A stretch of DNA of 40,370 bases, from contig NZ_VTUZ01000066.1 in the NCBI RefSeq assembly GCF_008369935.1, positions 1-40,370 of the forward strand. Direction: 5' to 3'. Below the pieces are notes generated by a model. The model worked only from the letters and a program-made list of their open reading frames with translations. It searched no databases and was not told the origin of the DNA. Source of the stretch: Paraburkholderia panacisoli (GTDB taxonomy: Bacteria; Pseudomonadota; Gammaproteobacteria; Burkholderiales; Burkholderiaceae). Below, one piece after another: positions 7,951-16,503 of this stretch. How positions within the stretch are numbered: the first letter of the stretch is position 1; every line of letters starts with the position of its first letter. A program made the translations under genes and the position numbers.

Positions 7951-8763
7951 ATGAGCGATAACGTAAGCAACAACGTGGGCACCGGTTCGGGCAGCGATCA
8001 GATCCGCCTGTCAGTGAAGGGCGTCAACAAGCGCTTCGGCGGCTTGCAGGCGCTGTCCGAGGTCGGCCTGCAAATCAAGGCCGGCCAGATCTACGGTCTG
8101 ATCGGCCCGAACGGCGCCGGCAAGACCACCTTCTTCAACGTGATCACGGGTCTGTACACGCCGGATTCGGGCGAATTCAAGCTCGACGGCGAGAACTACA
8201 CGCCGACCGCGGTATATCAGGTGGCGAAGGCCGGCATTGCGCGCACGTTCCAGAACATTCGTCTGTTCGGCGGCATGACCGCGCTGGAGAACGTGATGGT
8301 CGGGCGCCACGTGCGCACCAGGCACGGTCTGATCGGCGCAGTGTTCCAGACGCCGGCCGAACGCAAGGAAGAACGCGAGATCAAGGAACGCGCGATCGAA
8401 CTGCTGGAGTACGTCGGCATCGCGCAGTACGCGGACTACACGTCGCGCAATCTGTCGTATGGCCACCAGCGCCGTCTGGAAATCGCCCGTGCGTTGGCGA
8501 CCGACCCGAAGCTGCTCGCGCTCGACGAACCGGCGGCCGGCATGAACGCGACGGAAAAGGTCGAGCTGACCAAGCTGCTCGACAAGATCCGCGCGGACGG
8601 CAGGACGATCCTGCTGATCGAACACGACGTGAAACTGGTGATGGGTCTGTGTAACCAGATGACGGTGCTCGACTACGGCAAGGTGATTGCGCAAGGTCTG
8701 CCTTCAGACGTGCAGAAGGATCCGAAGGTGATCGAAGCTTATCTGGGTGCGGGGGTCCACTAA
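7951..8763 (+). CDS. livG: Branched-chain amino-acid ABC transporter ATP-binding protein LivG
   Basis: A 270-aa ABC ATPase that powers the importer with LivF. Walker A is GPNGAGKTT near residue 51, the Q-loop region is ARTFQNIRLF, the signature is LSYGHQRRLEIARAL and Walker B is LLALDEPAAGMN followed by IEHDVKLVM with the switch His. The AGMNATE insertion after Walker B is typical of LivG. The N-terminus has a short Asn/Ser/Gly-rich leader before the conserved domain. The stop codon TAA shares bases with the livF start (TAATG), so the two ATPases are probably translationally coupled. Confidence 0.96.
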   Translation: MSDNVSNNVGTGSGSDQIRLSVKGVNKRFGGLQALSEVGLQIKAGQIYGLIGPNGAGKTTFFNVITGLYTPDSGEFKLDGENYTPTAVYQVAKAGIARTFQNIRLFGGMTALENVMVGRHVRTRHGLIGAVFQTPAERKEEREIKERAIELLEYVGIAQYADYTSRNLSYGHQRRLEIARALATDPKLLALDEPAAGMNATEKVELTKLLDKIRADGRTILLIEHDVKLVMGLCNQMTVLDYGKVIAQGLPSDVQKDPKVIEAYLGAGVH

Positions 8764-9479
8764 TGGCAACGGCAATGTTGAAAATCAAGGGCCTGCAGGT
8801 CAATTACGGCGGCATCCAGGCAGTCAAGGGCATCGATCTCGAAGTCGCGCAGGGCGAGCTGGTCACGCTGATCGGCGCGAACGGCGCGGGCAAGACCACG
8901 ACGATGAAGGCGATCACGGGCCTGAAGCCGTACTCGGCGGGTGACATCGAGTACATGGGCCAGTCGATCAAGGGCATCCCGGCGCACGAACTGCTCAAGC
9001 GCGGTCTGGCGATGGTGCCGGAAGGGCGCGGCATCTTCGCGCGCATGTCGATCGTCGAGAACATGCAGATGGGCGCGTATCTGCGCACCGACACGGACGC
9101 CATCAAGGCGGACGTCGATCGCATGTTCGGCTTCTTCCCGCGTCTGAAGGAACGCGCGTCGCAATACGCGGGCACGCTCTCGGGCGGCGAACAGCAGATG
9201 CTGGCAATGGCGCGCGCGATCATCTCGCGCCCCAAATTGCTGCTGCTGGACGAACCGTCGATGGGCCTGTCGCCGATCATGGTCGAGAAGATCTTCGAAG
9301 TGGTGCGGGCGATCTCGGGCGAAGGCATGACCGTGCTGCTGGTCGAGCAGAACGCGCGTCTCGCGTTGCAGGCGGCGAACCGCGGCTACGTGATGGACTC
9401 GGGTCTGGTCACGATGTCCGGCGACGCGAAGCAGATGCTGGATGATCCGAAGGTACGGGCGGCGTATTTGGGTGAATAG
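8763..9479 (+). CDS. livF: Branched-chain amino-acid ABC transporter ATP-binding protein LivF
   Basis: The second ATPase, 238 aa. Walker A is GANGAGKTT, the signature is LSGGEQQMLAMARAI, Walker B is LLLLDEPSMGLSP and the switch region is VEQNARLAL. The MVPEGRGIFARMSIVENM segment is characteristic of LivF. It ends the operon; the next 690 bp hold no gene and I see no obvious intrinsic terminator directly after the stop. Confidence 0.96.
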   Translation: MATAMLKIKGLQVNYGGIQAVKGIDLEVAQGELVTLIGANGAGKTTTMKAITGLKPYSAGDIEYMGQSIKGIPAHELLKRGLAMVPEGRGIFARMSIVENMQMGAYLRTDTDAIKADVDRMFGFFPRLKERASQYAGTLSGGEQQMLAMARAIISRPKLLLLDEPSMGLSPIMVEKIFEVVRAISGEGMTVLLVEQNARLALQAANRGYVMDSGLVTMSGDAKQMLDDPKVRAAYLGE

Positions 9480-9790
9480 CATGTGCGCGCGTCCTGCGGG
9501 ACGCTATCTCGGCAAACTTGAAGAGGTAGGTGATTCATTGTCGAGTGTTGTACGAGCGACACGCCGGTAGGAACTACAAATCGGACATCCACCTCCTTAA
9601 TCTGAGGGGCCGTGAAGGGTCGGGAGTGTGAGTTCGCGAATGCGGAAAGCGGCCGTTCGGCTGTCCGACAGCACCGTGGTCAGCAGTGCGCCGCATTGCT
9701 GACGTAGACCACAGATCCCCCGAACGTCGGAAATGGCCGACGAACGGGCGCAGGCAGTTGCGTCGGCAACGACTCAAGTTCGGCCTGAGC

Positions 9791-9902
9791 CGTCGTTCGC
9801 CCGTCGGCACAGATATGCCCGCTCGACGCTCAAGACCGGCCATTCGTCGACGGCACCGGCGAACGGTCGCTATCGACTTTGACGAATGCGTACTCTCGAC
9901 CC
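9791..9902 (+). repeat. Dispersed intergenic repeat, copy A
   Basis: These 112 bp match the reverse complement of 20058-20170 at about 85% identity by hand alignment, with a single 1-bp indel. Shared blocks include CAGATATGCCCGC, GACCGGCCATTCGTC and GACGAATGCGTACT. The copies sit 10 kb apart in unrelated gaps, in opposite orientations. Confidence 0.75.
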
Positions 9903-9908
9903 GAGGGA

Positions 9909-9936
9909 GACGTTCGGAAATGAGCGGCCGAACGTC
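9909..9936. repeat. Inverted repeat adjoining repeat copy A
   Basis: GACGTTCGG and CCGAACGTC are perfect 9-bp arms around a 10-nt spacer, lying 6 bp after repeat copy A. Nothing like it is obvious beside copy B, so its link to the repeat is uncertain. Confidence 0.5.
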
Positions 9937-10168
9937 CGCAATTGAAGCTGTTACCGACAGATAAATACCGGTGCCGACTAGTCCTGTCGAAACGAACGGA
10001 CGTGTATCTGGTCGGTCTCTATCAACGCGTATCCGGGACGGACTCGACGGGGGAAGCGGCACGCACCACCCTCAATGTACTGACGCTTTCGTCCACGTCG
10101 AAGTCACTGGCAACGATCGCAGAAATTCGTCTTAGGCTGTAGGGCCTGTCTTGCCAACAGCGGAGCGA

Positions 10169-11077
10169 TCAAGACTTTCCTGGCCGCGCCGCTTCTTCTA
10201 CCAGTTGGTCCACGAACGTGGCCGTCAGAGGAGACGGCGTCCCGTTTCGCCTCACCAGGCACGCAATCTCACGCGGCCAGTTTGCACGGCTGGCCGATAG
10301 CACCTGAAGCCCTAGTTGCTCCGCAATCGGCCAATGCTGCGTGCTGCAAATACCTAGCATGTCGGTGTTCGCGATCAGGTAGAACACCCCCATTGGCGAA
10401 CTGTAGTTGCTTTGAACCTGCACGAGTGGGCCGTCGAGGCGGTGTTTCAGGAAATACGCGTCAATCTGTTGCCGGACCGAGACGCTCGGGCTCGGCAAAA
10501 TCCACGGGTAGCGGCCCAGGTCCTGCGGCGTCACGGCTGTTTCCGATGCGTTCAACGGGTGCTGTTTCCTGCATACGACCGAGGTGGTTTCGTTCAGAAG
10601 GCGGACAGCGCGCAACTCTTCCGGCATATCGACAGGCATCGGCGACACCGCCACGTCGATATCGCCTTCCAGCAGCGCTCGAATCAACGTGTCGGATAAC
10701 TGCACAGTCAGGTCCAGACGCAGCGCTGGACGCTTCTTCAGCAAAGACAGAAACGCCCGGCCTACCAGCGGCTCAGTGGCCGGGGTTGCGCCGATTCTGA
10801 CTTTTGCCAGTTCGCCCGCGTAGAGCTCCGCGATCTGGCCCAACGTATCTTCGTACGCGGCACGCAGGGTCACGGCGTGTCGCTGAAACTCGATGCCGTA
10901 TCGCGTGAGCTGCATGCCTTTGGGTGAACGCTCGAATAGAGACACGCCGAGCTGCGACTCCAGCCGGCGCACAGCCTTCGTCAGCGCGGGCTGGCTGATG
11001 CCCACCTCGGCTGCGGCGCGATGCAGCAGCCCAGTCTCCGCCACTGCCAGAAAGTACGTCAGATCGTTCAGGTTCAC
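10169..11077 (-). CDS. LysR-family transcriptional regulator
   Basis: A LysR-type regulator of about 302 aa. The N-terminal winged helix-turn-helix reads LNDLTYFLAVAETG, then AAAEVGISQPALTKAVRRLE and GVSLFERSPKGMQLT; the rest is the ligand-binding periplasmic-protein-like domain. I chose the GTG at 11077 (MNLNDLTYF), where family similarity begins; a TTG at 11086 would add three residues. A 15-bp palindrome starts one base upstream of this GTG. The gene is divergent from the MHS transporter and sulfatase, so it most likely controls them, with a product-derived or sulfated aromatic ligand as one possibility. Confidence 0.9.
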   Translation of the reverse strand: MNLNDLTYFLAVAETGLLHRAAAEVGISQPALTKAVRRLESQLGVSLFERSPKGMQLTRYGIEFQRHAVTLRAAYEDTLGQIAELYAGELAKVRIGATPATEPLVGRAFLSLLKKRPALRLDLTVQLSDTLIRALLEGDIDVAVSPMPVDMPEELRAVRLLNETTSVVCRKQHPLNASETAVTPQDLGRYPWILPSPSVSVRQQIDAYFLKHRLDGPLVQVQSNYSSPMGVFYLIANTDMLGICSTQHWPIAEQLGLQVLSASRANWPREIACLVRRNGTPSPLTATFVDQLVEEAARPGKS

Positions 11078-11078
11078 G

Positions 11079-11093
11079 ATAACCAATGGTTAT
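11079..11093. promoter_or_regulatory. LysR-type operator candidate (T-N11-A palindrome)
   Basis: ATAACCA and TGGTTAT form a perfect palindrome around one base, fitting the T-N11-A LysR box. It lies one base upstream of the LysR gene's GTG start and 83 bp upstream of the transporter start, the usual place for a recognition site in a divergent control region. Confidence 0.6.
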
Positions 11094-11102
11094 TGAATAC
11101 GA

Positions 11103-11118
11103 AGCAAGTATGCTTGCT
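11103..11118. promoter_or_regulatory. Second palindrome in the LysR/transporter control region
   Basis: AGCAAG and CTTGCT arms flank TATG. Lying 24 bp beyond the first box on the transporter side, it could be the activation site next to the transporter promoter. Sequence differs from the first box, so binding by the same regulator is uncertain. Confidence 0.4.
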
Positions 11119-11175
11119 CTGCTATTTTTCGCTGTCAATACTTCTTTCACTTTGCACTCGCAAGCGGGAAGGGAT

Positions 11176-12486
11176 ATGGAGATGTCGAACGCAGCAAATC
11201 GGGCTGTCGTCGCCGCGCCTGACCAACGGCGGCGCCTGCGCCGAGTCGTCACGGCAGCTACGATCGGCACCGCCCTCGAGTGGTTCGACCTGGTGGTTTA
11301 CGGATTCTTTGCGGTTGTTATAGCGAAACTGTTTTTTCCCACTGAAAGCGAGCTCACGTCACTGCTTCTGGCGCTGAGCACATTCGGCGGTTCCTACCTG
11401 ATGCGACCGCTCGGTGCGCTCCTGCTCGGTTCGTACTCTGACCGCGTCGGCCGAAAAAGAGGCCTCACGCTCAGCATCGCGCTGATGGCTATCGGTACGC
11501 TGATGATTGCCGCCACGCCGTCCTATGCCTCCATCGGCCTGGCCGCGCCGGTCATTGTTGTGGCAGGGCGGCTCATCCAGGGCATTTCCGCCGGTGGCGA
11601 GTTCGGTGCGTCGACCAGTTTCCTGGTTGAACACTCGCCGCGCAGCCAGCGCGGCTTTTACGCAAGTTTCCAGATGGCCGCACAAGGCGGCACCGCTGTC
11701 ATCGCTTCGCTCTTCGGTACGCTGCTGACTCGCTACCTCACGCCCGAACAACTCCTGGGTTGGGGTTGGCGAGTTCCCTTCATCTTTGGCCTGTTGATTA
11801 TTCCGGTCGCCTATTTCATTCGTCGACATGTCGACGAGACACCGGTTTTCATCAAGGACGCCCACGCAGGCAGCCCGATACGCGAAACGTTCACCGACAA
11901 CAAAATGCGGCTCGTACTCGCCATCGGCATCTACGTACTCGTCACGGCCTCGTCGTACGTGATCATCCTGTACATGCCGACATTCGCGATCAAGCAACTC
12001 CGGCTCGATCCGTCGCTGGCATTCGCGGGGACGCTCCTGATGGGCGGGGTCCAAATGATTGCCTGCCCAATTGCCGGCGCGATTGCCGACCGGGGCGGCC
12101 GCAAGCGTGTCCTGCTGTTTGCGGCGGTCACGCTGGGCCTCGTCGTCTTGCCGCTATTCGCATGGCTGATCGCGAGCCCATCCCCTGCCGTGTTCATCGC
12201 GATCTGCGCGATCCTCGGTGTGATTGTCAGCGGGTATCAAGGACCGATGCCCGCCGTTCTCAGCGAACTCTTTCCAAGCCGTGTGCGTACTACCGGCCTC
12301 GCGCTCACCCATAACCTCGCGGTCGCGATCTTTGGAGGCTTCGCGCCGCTCGTGCTGACTTGGGGTATGAGCGTGACCCAAAGCAAATTCGTGCCGGCGG
12401 CATACGTGACGGCAGCGGCAATCATCAGCGTCATCGGTCTACTGATTTGCATTTGCAAATTTGGCGATGACAAGCCCACTGAATAA
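11176..12486 (+). CDS. MHS-family major facilitator transporter
   Basis: A 12-helix inner-membrane carrier of the metabolite:H+ symporter group, which imports organic acids, betaines or aromatic acids. The family signature is visible at the N-terminus (GTALEWFDLVVYGFFA), then the inter-helix motif GSYSDRVGRKRGL and RLIQGISAGGEFGAS in helix 4-5. Length is about 436 aa, normal for the group. I chose ATG 11176, after AAGGGA, with ATG 11182 as an alternative; the in-frame ATG at 11086 would place the LysR box inside the gene. It precedes the sulfatase by about 28 bp, so the two are probably one transcript: transporter for the substrate or product, then desulfation. Confidence 0.88.
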   Translation: MEMSNAANRAVVAAPDQRRRLRRVVTAATIGTALEWFDLVVYGFFAVVIAKLFFPTESELTSLLLALSTFGGSYLMRPLGALLLGSYSDRVGRKRGLTLSIALMAIGTLMIAATPSYASIGLAAPVIVVAGRLIQGISAGGEFGASTSFLVEHSPRSQRGFYASFQMAAQGGTAVIASLFGTLLTRYLTPEQLLGWGWRVPFIFGLLIIPVAYFIRRHVDETPVFIKDAHAGSPIRETFTDNKMRLVLAIGIYVLVTASSYVIILYMPTFAIKQLRLDPSLAFAGTLLMGGVQMIACPIAGAIADRGGRKRVLLFAAVTLGLVVLPLFAWLIASPSPAVFIAICAILGVIVSGYQGPMPAVLSELFPSRVRTTGLALTHNLAVAIFGGFAPLVLTWGMSVTQSKFVPAAYVTAAAIISVIGLLICICKFGDDKPTE

Positions 12487-12514
12487 CCTTGATATCCCTC
12501 CTGTAGATAGAGTC

Positions 12515-13840
12515 ATGAACACCAAACCGAACATTGTTCTCATCGTTGCAGACAACTTGGGGTGGGGCGAACTGGGGTGCTATGGCGGCGGTAAACTCAT
12601 CCGCGGTGCAGCAACGCCACGCATCGACGCGTTGGCGCAAATCGGTATGCGCCTTCTCAACTACAACGTTGAAAGTGACTGTGTTCCAACGCGTAGTGCG
12701 CTGATGACGGGACGGCATCCGATTCGCACCGGCGCCTTTCAATCGGTTCCGCCGGGCCTGCCACAAGGTCTGAAACGCACCGAGTGGACGCTCGCCGAAA
12801 TGGCGTCTCAAGCCGGCTACGCCACTGCGCATTTTGGAAAGTGGCACCTCGGCGACGTGCAAGGCCGCTTCCCTTCCGACCGCGGTTTCGACGAGTGGTA
12901 CGGGATTCCGCGCACCACCGACGAGACCCAGTTCACCACCTCAATCGGCTTCGACCCGAGCGTCGCAGACATCCCTTACATCATGGCGGGCAAGAAAGGC
13001 GAGCCGTCGATGAACGTGAAGGTGTACGACCTCGACACCCGGCGAACGATGGACGAGGAACTGGTCGAGAAATCGAAAGAATTCATTCAGCGAAACGCGC
13101 GGACTTCAAAGCCCTTCTTCCTTTATCTGCCGCTGGTCCATCTTCATTTTCCAACGCTGCCGCACAAGGATTTCGATGGCGTAACAGGCATGGGTGAATT
13201 CGCCGATTCGCTTGCCGAGATGGACTTCCGGGTTGGTCAGATCATTGATCAGATCGATGTGCTTGGGCTTGCCGACGACACCTTGTTCATCTTCTGCAGC
13301 GACAATGGTCCAGAATTTCGCGCGCCTTATCGTGGCACGGCCGGGCCGTGGACGGGTACGTATCACACCGCGATGGAAGGCAGCCTGCGCGTGCCGTTCA
13401 TCGCACGTTGGCCCGGCAAAATTCCGTCCGATGTCAACAATCAGATCGTGCACGTAGTCGACCTGCTGCCGACCCTCGCAGAGGTGATTGGTGGCACGCT
13501 ACCGGAAGACCGGCCGATCGACGGCGTGAGCCAGCTCGATTTTTTCACGGGAAAGAAGCCTGTATCGAACCGCGAAGGTTTCGTCTTCTACATCAAGGAT
13601 GAATTACGCGCAGTAAAGTGGCGCGACTGGAAGCTCCATTTTGTCTGGGAGCCTTATGTCAATGCCGGCGCGAACAAGCTGGAATCGCCTTACCTCTTTC
13701 ACCTGATTCAGGACCCGAAAGAAGAGACCGACATTCTGGTGCGCAACACCTGGGTGCTTGGACCCATGCTGAAAATGGTCAAACAATTCAAGGAAAGCGT
13801 CAAGGCGCATCCCAATACTCCTCCCGGCGAACCCGACTGA
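12515..13840 (+). CDS. Type I (formylglycine) sulfatase, arylsulfatase-like
   Basis: A 441-aa alkaline-phosphatase-superfamily sulfatase that hydrolyses a sulfate ester. The modification motif is CVPTR with Cys at residue 56, read as C-x-P-T-R rather than the commoner C-x-P-S-R; the Cys must be converted to formylglycine. Metal and active-site motifs are NIVLIVADN at the N-terminus, GKWHLGD near residue 109, and a later SDNGPE. No signal peptide is visible, so a cytoplasmic site of action is likely, which fits import of the ester by the upstream transporter. I chose ATG 12515, where similarity starts; an in-frame ATG at 12461 overlaps the transporter gene. No formylglycine-generating enzyme gene is in the window, so maturation must be encoded elsewhere. 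Confidence 0.88.
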   Translation: MNTKPNIVLIVADNLGWGELGCYGGGKLIRGAATPRIDALAQIGMRLLNYNVESDCVPTRSALMTGRHPIRTGAFQSVPPGLPQGLKRTEWTLAEMASQAGYATAHFGKWHLGDVQGRFPSDRGFDEWYGIPRTTDETQFTTSIGFDPSVADIPYIMAGKKGEPSMNVKVYDLDTRRTMDEELVEKSKEFIQRNARTSKPFFLYLPLVHLHFPTLPHKDFDGVTGMGEFADSLAEMDFRVGQIIDQIDVLGLADDTLFIFCSDNGPEFRAPYRGTAGPWTGTYHTAMEGSLRVPFIARWPGKIPSDVNNQIVHVVDLLPTLAEVIGGTLPEDRPIDGVSQLDFFTGKKPVSNREGFVFYIKDELRAVKWRDWKLHFVWEPYVNAGANKLESPYLFHLIQDPKEETDILVRNTWVLGPMLKMVKQFKESVKAHPNTPPGEPD

Positions 13841-13855
13841 CATTATCAGTCGGGT
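13831..13855 (+). terminator. Hairpin overlapping the sulfatase stop codon
   Basis: ACCCGACTGA and TCAGTCGGGT are perfect 10-bp arms around a 5-nt loop, with the stop TGA inside the left arm. No T-run follows, so it may act as an mRNA-end stabiliser or a weak terminator. Confidence 0.55.
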
Positions 13856-14116
13856 TCGGTGCGGTCCGGCAACCGACGGGCGCGTCAATTTCCGTCCACA
13901 TCAGCGTTTCCGTCGGTAACGACGCGCAGTATGAAATGACTTGAGTAATCCGAGCCGCAGCAGGACGCCGGACCCTATCGACAGCCATCTTCCAGTGAGT
14001 GGGCGGAAGAGGTTTGCGAATTGGTGAGCGGGTGGTTGGGCGAAGCGACGACCCCGTGAATGTCGCTTACGGCGCAAAGAGCCGCCATTCAAGCTGCGAC
14101 AGCGAGCGTCTCAAAC

Positions 14117-14212
14117 TGGCCGGTAGTACGCGTTCGCTGAAACCGCAGGTAAGCGGCCGCTGAGGCTTCCAAATGCCCAGTCCCGGGACGGTCGTCGAAC
14201 TGGTGCTATCGG
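14117..14212 (+). repeat. Dispersed intergenic repeat, copy C (fragmentary)
   Basis: TGGCCGGTAGTACGCGTTC at 14117-14135 also occurs at 20278-20296, and GAACTGGTGCTATCGG at 14197-14212 matches the core shared by copies at 200-254 and 20321-20373. The spacing between blocks is similar to that of copy B, so this is a diverged copy. The surrounding 13856-14396 gap holds no convincing gene. Confidence 0.55.
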
Positions 14213-14396
14213 CCAATTCCGGCTGTTCGGCAGCGTTCTCAGGCGGACACTAAAATGTCCGCTGTGCCTTGGGCAACGGACGTCCTGCGGACGCGCATTA
14301 TTGTTTTCCATTACATGGATGTTCGCGCAAACGGCCCTTTGTCTGCTGCAGATTCGATGCTTTACCATGCTGCATTTCCCCGGTGCAATCGCGAAT

Positions 14397-15305
14397 ATGA
14401 AACTTGACCCCGTCTCGCTGAACCTTTTCATCGCGGTTGTTGAGGAAGGAAGCATTGCGGCGGCCGCTGAGCGCGAGCACATTGCTGCTCCCGCCGTAAG
14501 CAAACGGATCAGCGCGCTTGAGGAGACACTCCGCACGACTCTGCTGACGCGCCATCACAAAGGGACTGAGCCGACTGCAGCGGGGTATGCCTTGCTGAAT
14601 CTGTCGCGGCGGGCGGTGAACTATCTTGATGACATTCACAAGGAGATGCTCGACTACGCTTCGGGCACGCGCGGGCAGGTGCGCGTCTTTTCCAACATTT
14701 CCGCAATAACGCAATTTCTCCCGGATGATCTTGCGACGTTTCTCGTTGATCATCCTGCCGTGGAAATCCGGCTTGAGGAGCGAAACAGCCTCGTCACGCT
14801 TCGATCGGTGGCCGAGAACGCGGCTGACGTTGGCATCTTCACCGTCGAGCCACACGCGGAAGCGGTCGAGACGTTCCCGTATGAGGAGGATGAGCTGAGC
14901 GTGGTGGTTCGCAGCGACCACACTTTGGCAGGCCGCAAGAGCGTCCGGTTCGAGGAAACGCTGGAGTGGGACTTCGTAGGCTTGCGTACAGGGAGCGCGA
15001 TCAACACGCAATTGACCCAAGTCGCAAACCGTCTTCAGAAGGACTTCCGGCTTCGGATTCAGGTCACCGGGTATGACGCGTTGTGCCTGATGGTCTCGGC
15101 AGGACTAGGCATCGCCATCGCACCGCGTAACCTGACGAAGCTGTTTGTCAAACGCCTCGGCGTCACCGAGGTGCCTTTGGCGGAATCCTGGGCACATCGC
15201 CACCTCGGGATCGCCATCAGAAACCGCGAAAGCCTTTCCCCAGCAGCCGAAGCCCTCGTCACGCACCTGCAGGCCCGAGCGGTCTCCAGACGGACCAAAA
15301 AATAA
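14397..15305 (+). CDS. LysR-family transcriptional regulator
   Basis: A 302-aa LysR regulator. The DNA-binding end reads MKLDPVSLNLFIAVVEEGS, AAAEREHIAAPAVSKRISALE and then TTLLTRHHKGTEPT; the remainder is the substrate-binding domain with AGLGIAIAPRN. ATG 14397 matches the conserved start; longer in-frame starts at 14301 and 14319 would add an unlikely hydrophobic leader. It lies immediately upstream of, and in the same direction as, the 15411-19933 catabolic cluster, so it is the probable local regulator although not in the usual divergent layout. Confidence 0.88.
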   Translation: MKLDPVSLNLFIAVVEEGSIAAAAEREHIAAPAVSKRISALEETLRTTLLTRHHKGTEPTAAGYALLNLSRRAVNYLDDIHKEMLDYASGTRGQVRVFSNISAITQFLPDDLATFLVDHPAVEIRLEERNSLVTLRSVAENAADVGIFTVEPHAEAVETFPYEEDELSVVVRSDHTLAGRKSVRFEETLEWDFVGLRTGSAINTQLTQVANRLQKDFRLRIQVTGYDALCLMVSAGLGIAIAPRNLTKLFVKRLGVTEVPLAESWAHRHLGIAIRNRESLSPAAEALVTHLQARAVSRRTKK

Positions 15306-15309
15306 TTAG

Positions 15310-15332
15310 AGCCATAACGGTTCGTTACGGCT
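15310..15332 (+). terminator. Hairpin after the second LysR gene
   Basis: AGCC-A-TAACG pairs with CGTTA-C-GGCT around GTT, with a single mismatch, starting 5 nt after the stop codon. No T-run, so a weak candidate for ending the regulator transcript before the catabolic genes. Confidence 0.4.
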
Positions 15333-15410
15333 GGCTCGCCAAAGAGTAATTCACGGGCCGAGGCTATTTCGCCATCATTTGATCCACACCAAACCTTGTG
15401 GAGACAAATG

Positions 15411-16490
15411 ATGAGCAAAGCCCTCTATGAAATCGCGTTGCTGCCCGGTGATGGTATCGGCCCTGAAGTTGTTGACGCTGCTGTCCGCGTTCTGAACGCT
15501 GCTGCGAAGAACGAAGATCTCAAGCTGTCGTACACGACTTACGAAGCTGGCGCAAACCTCTTTCAGCGCACCGGCGAATCGATGGCCGAAGCAGACGCAG
15601 TGGCCGTGGGTCAGGCGGACGCGGTTCTGCTGGGCGCGATGGGCCTGCCCACCGTGCGCAAGGCGGACGGCACGGAAATCGCCCCGCAGATCGATCTTCG
15701 CGAGCGCTACGGCCTTTTCGCAAGCCTGCGCCCCTGCGAACTGTTCCCGGGCGTCCCGACACGCGTGAAGGCAGAGAAGGTCAACATGCTCGTCATCCGT
15801 GAAACGACCGAGGGTCTGTTCGCGGGCCGTCACGACAAGCAGGAGCCGAGCGACGAGGCGGTCAGTGATCGCCTCACGATCACTCGCGCCACCAGCGAAA
15901 AGCTCTTCGAAGTCGCTTTTGAACAGGCCAAGCAGCGCCGTGCTTCGTACGGCACGCCCGGTCATGTCACTCTGCTCGATAAATCGAACGTGCTGCGCAG
16001 CAATGCGTTCCTCCGCAAGGTGTTTGACGAAGTCGCTGAGCGCCACCCCGACATCGGCACCGCCCGTCTGTACATCGACGCGGGTTCGATGATGTTCGTG
16101 ACCAACCCGGAGCGTTACGACGTCGTGGTCACCGAGAACGTCTTCGGTGACATCACTTCGGAAATCGCGGCAGGCGTGGTCGGCGGTCTCGGCGTGGCAC
16201 CCTCGGGCGACGTCAGCCTGAAGCACGGTATTTTCCAGCCGAGCCACGGCAGCGCACCGGACATCGCTGGAAAGGGTGTCGCCAATCCCGTCGCGACGAT
16301 CCTGTCCACTGCGATGATGCTTGAGTGGATCGCGCAACAGCAAGACGACCCCCGTTGCGAAAAGGTCGCTGCTGCAATTCGTCAGGCAACGGCAAAAGTT
16401 CTTCACTCCGGCCCGCGCACTCCCGACATCGGTGGCAACGGCAACACCGAAAGCGTCACGCAGTCGATCGTCGACGCGTTGAACAGCTAA
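15411..16490 (+). CDS. Beta-decarboxylating dehydrogenase (tartrate/isopropylmalate/isocitrate type)
   Basis: A 359-aa NAD(P)- and divalent-cation-dependent dehydrogenase that oxidises a 2-hydroxy acid carrying a 3-carboxylate and decarboxylates it. LPGDGIGPEV at the N-terminus, the DLRERYGLFASLRP substrate-arginine segment, the conserved lysine region, TENVFGDITSEIAAG with metal-binding Asp residues, and the GSAPDIAGKGVANP nucleotide loop are all present. LeuB and tartrate dehydrogenase (TtuC-like) share these features. I favour a catabolic paralogue over leucine biosynthesis because leuC, leuD and asd are absent and the next genes are catabolic. ATG 15411 has the better spacing from GGAG; ATG 15408 is adjacent. 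Confidence 0.88.
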   Translation: MSKALYEIALLPGDGIGPEVVDAAVRVLNAAAKNEDLKLSYTTYEAGANLFQRTGESMAEADAVAVGQADAVLLGAMGLPTVRKADGTEIAPQIDLRERYGLFASLRPCELFPGVPTRVKAEKVNMLVIRETTEGLFAGRHDKQEPSDEAVSDRLTITRATSEKLFEVAFEQAKQRRASYGTPGHVTLLDKSNVLRSNAFLRKVFDEVAERHPDIGTARLYIDAGSMMFVTNPERYDVVVTENVFGDITSEIAAGVVGGLGVAPSGDVSLKHGIFQPSHGSAPDIAGKGVANPVATILSTAMMLEWIAQQQDDPRCEKVAAAIRQATAKVLHSGPRTPDIGGNGNTESVTQSIVDALNS

Positions 16491-16503
16491 GGAGCGCACG
16501 ATC

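Larger units (their letters stand above)
9480..10168. other. Long non-coding gap after livF with repeat-family sequence
   Basis: No convincing gene is present. The interval carries members of the dispersed repeat family (best copy 9791-9902) and several short inverted repeats, notably 9909-9936. The frames here are short and in repeat sequence, so I do not call them. Confidence 0.6.
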
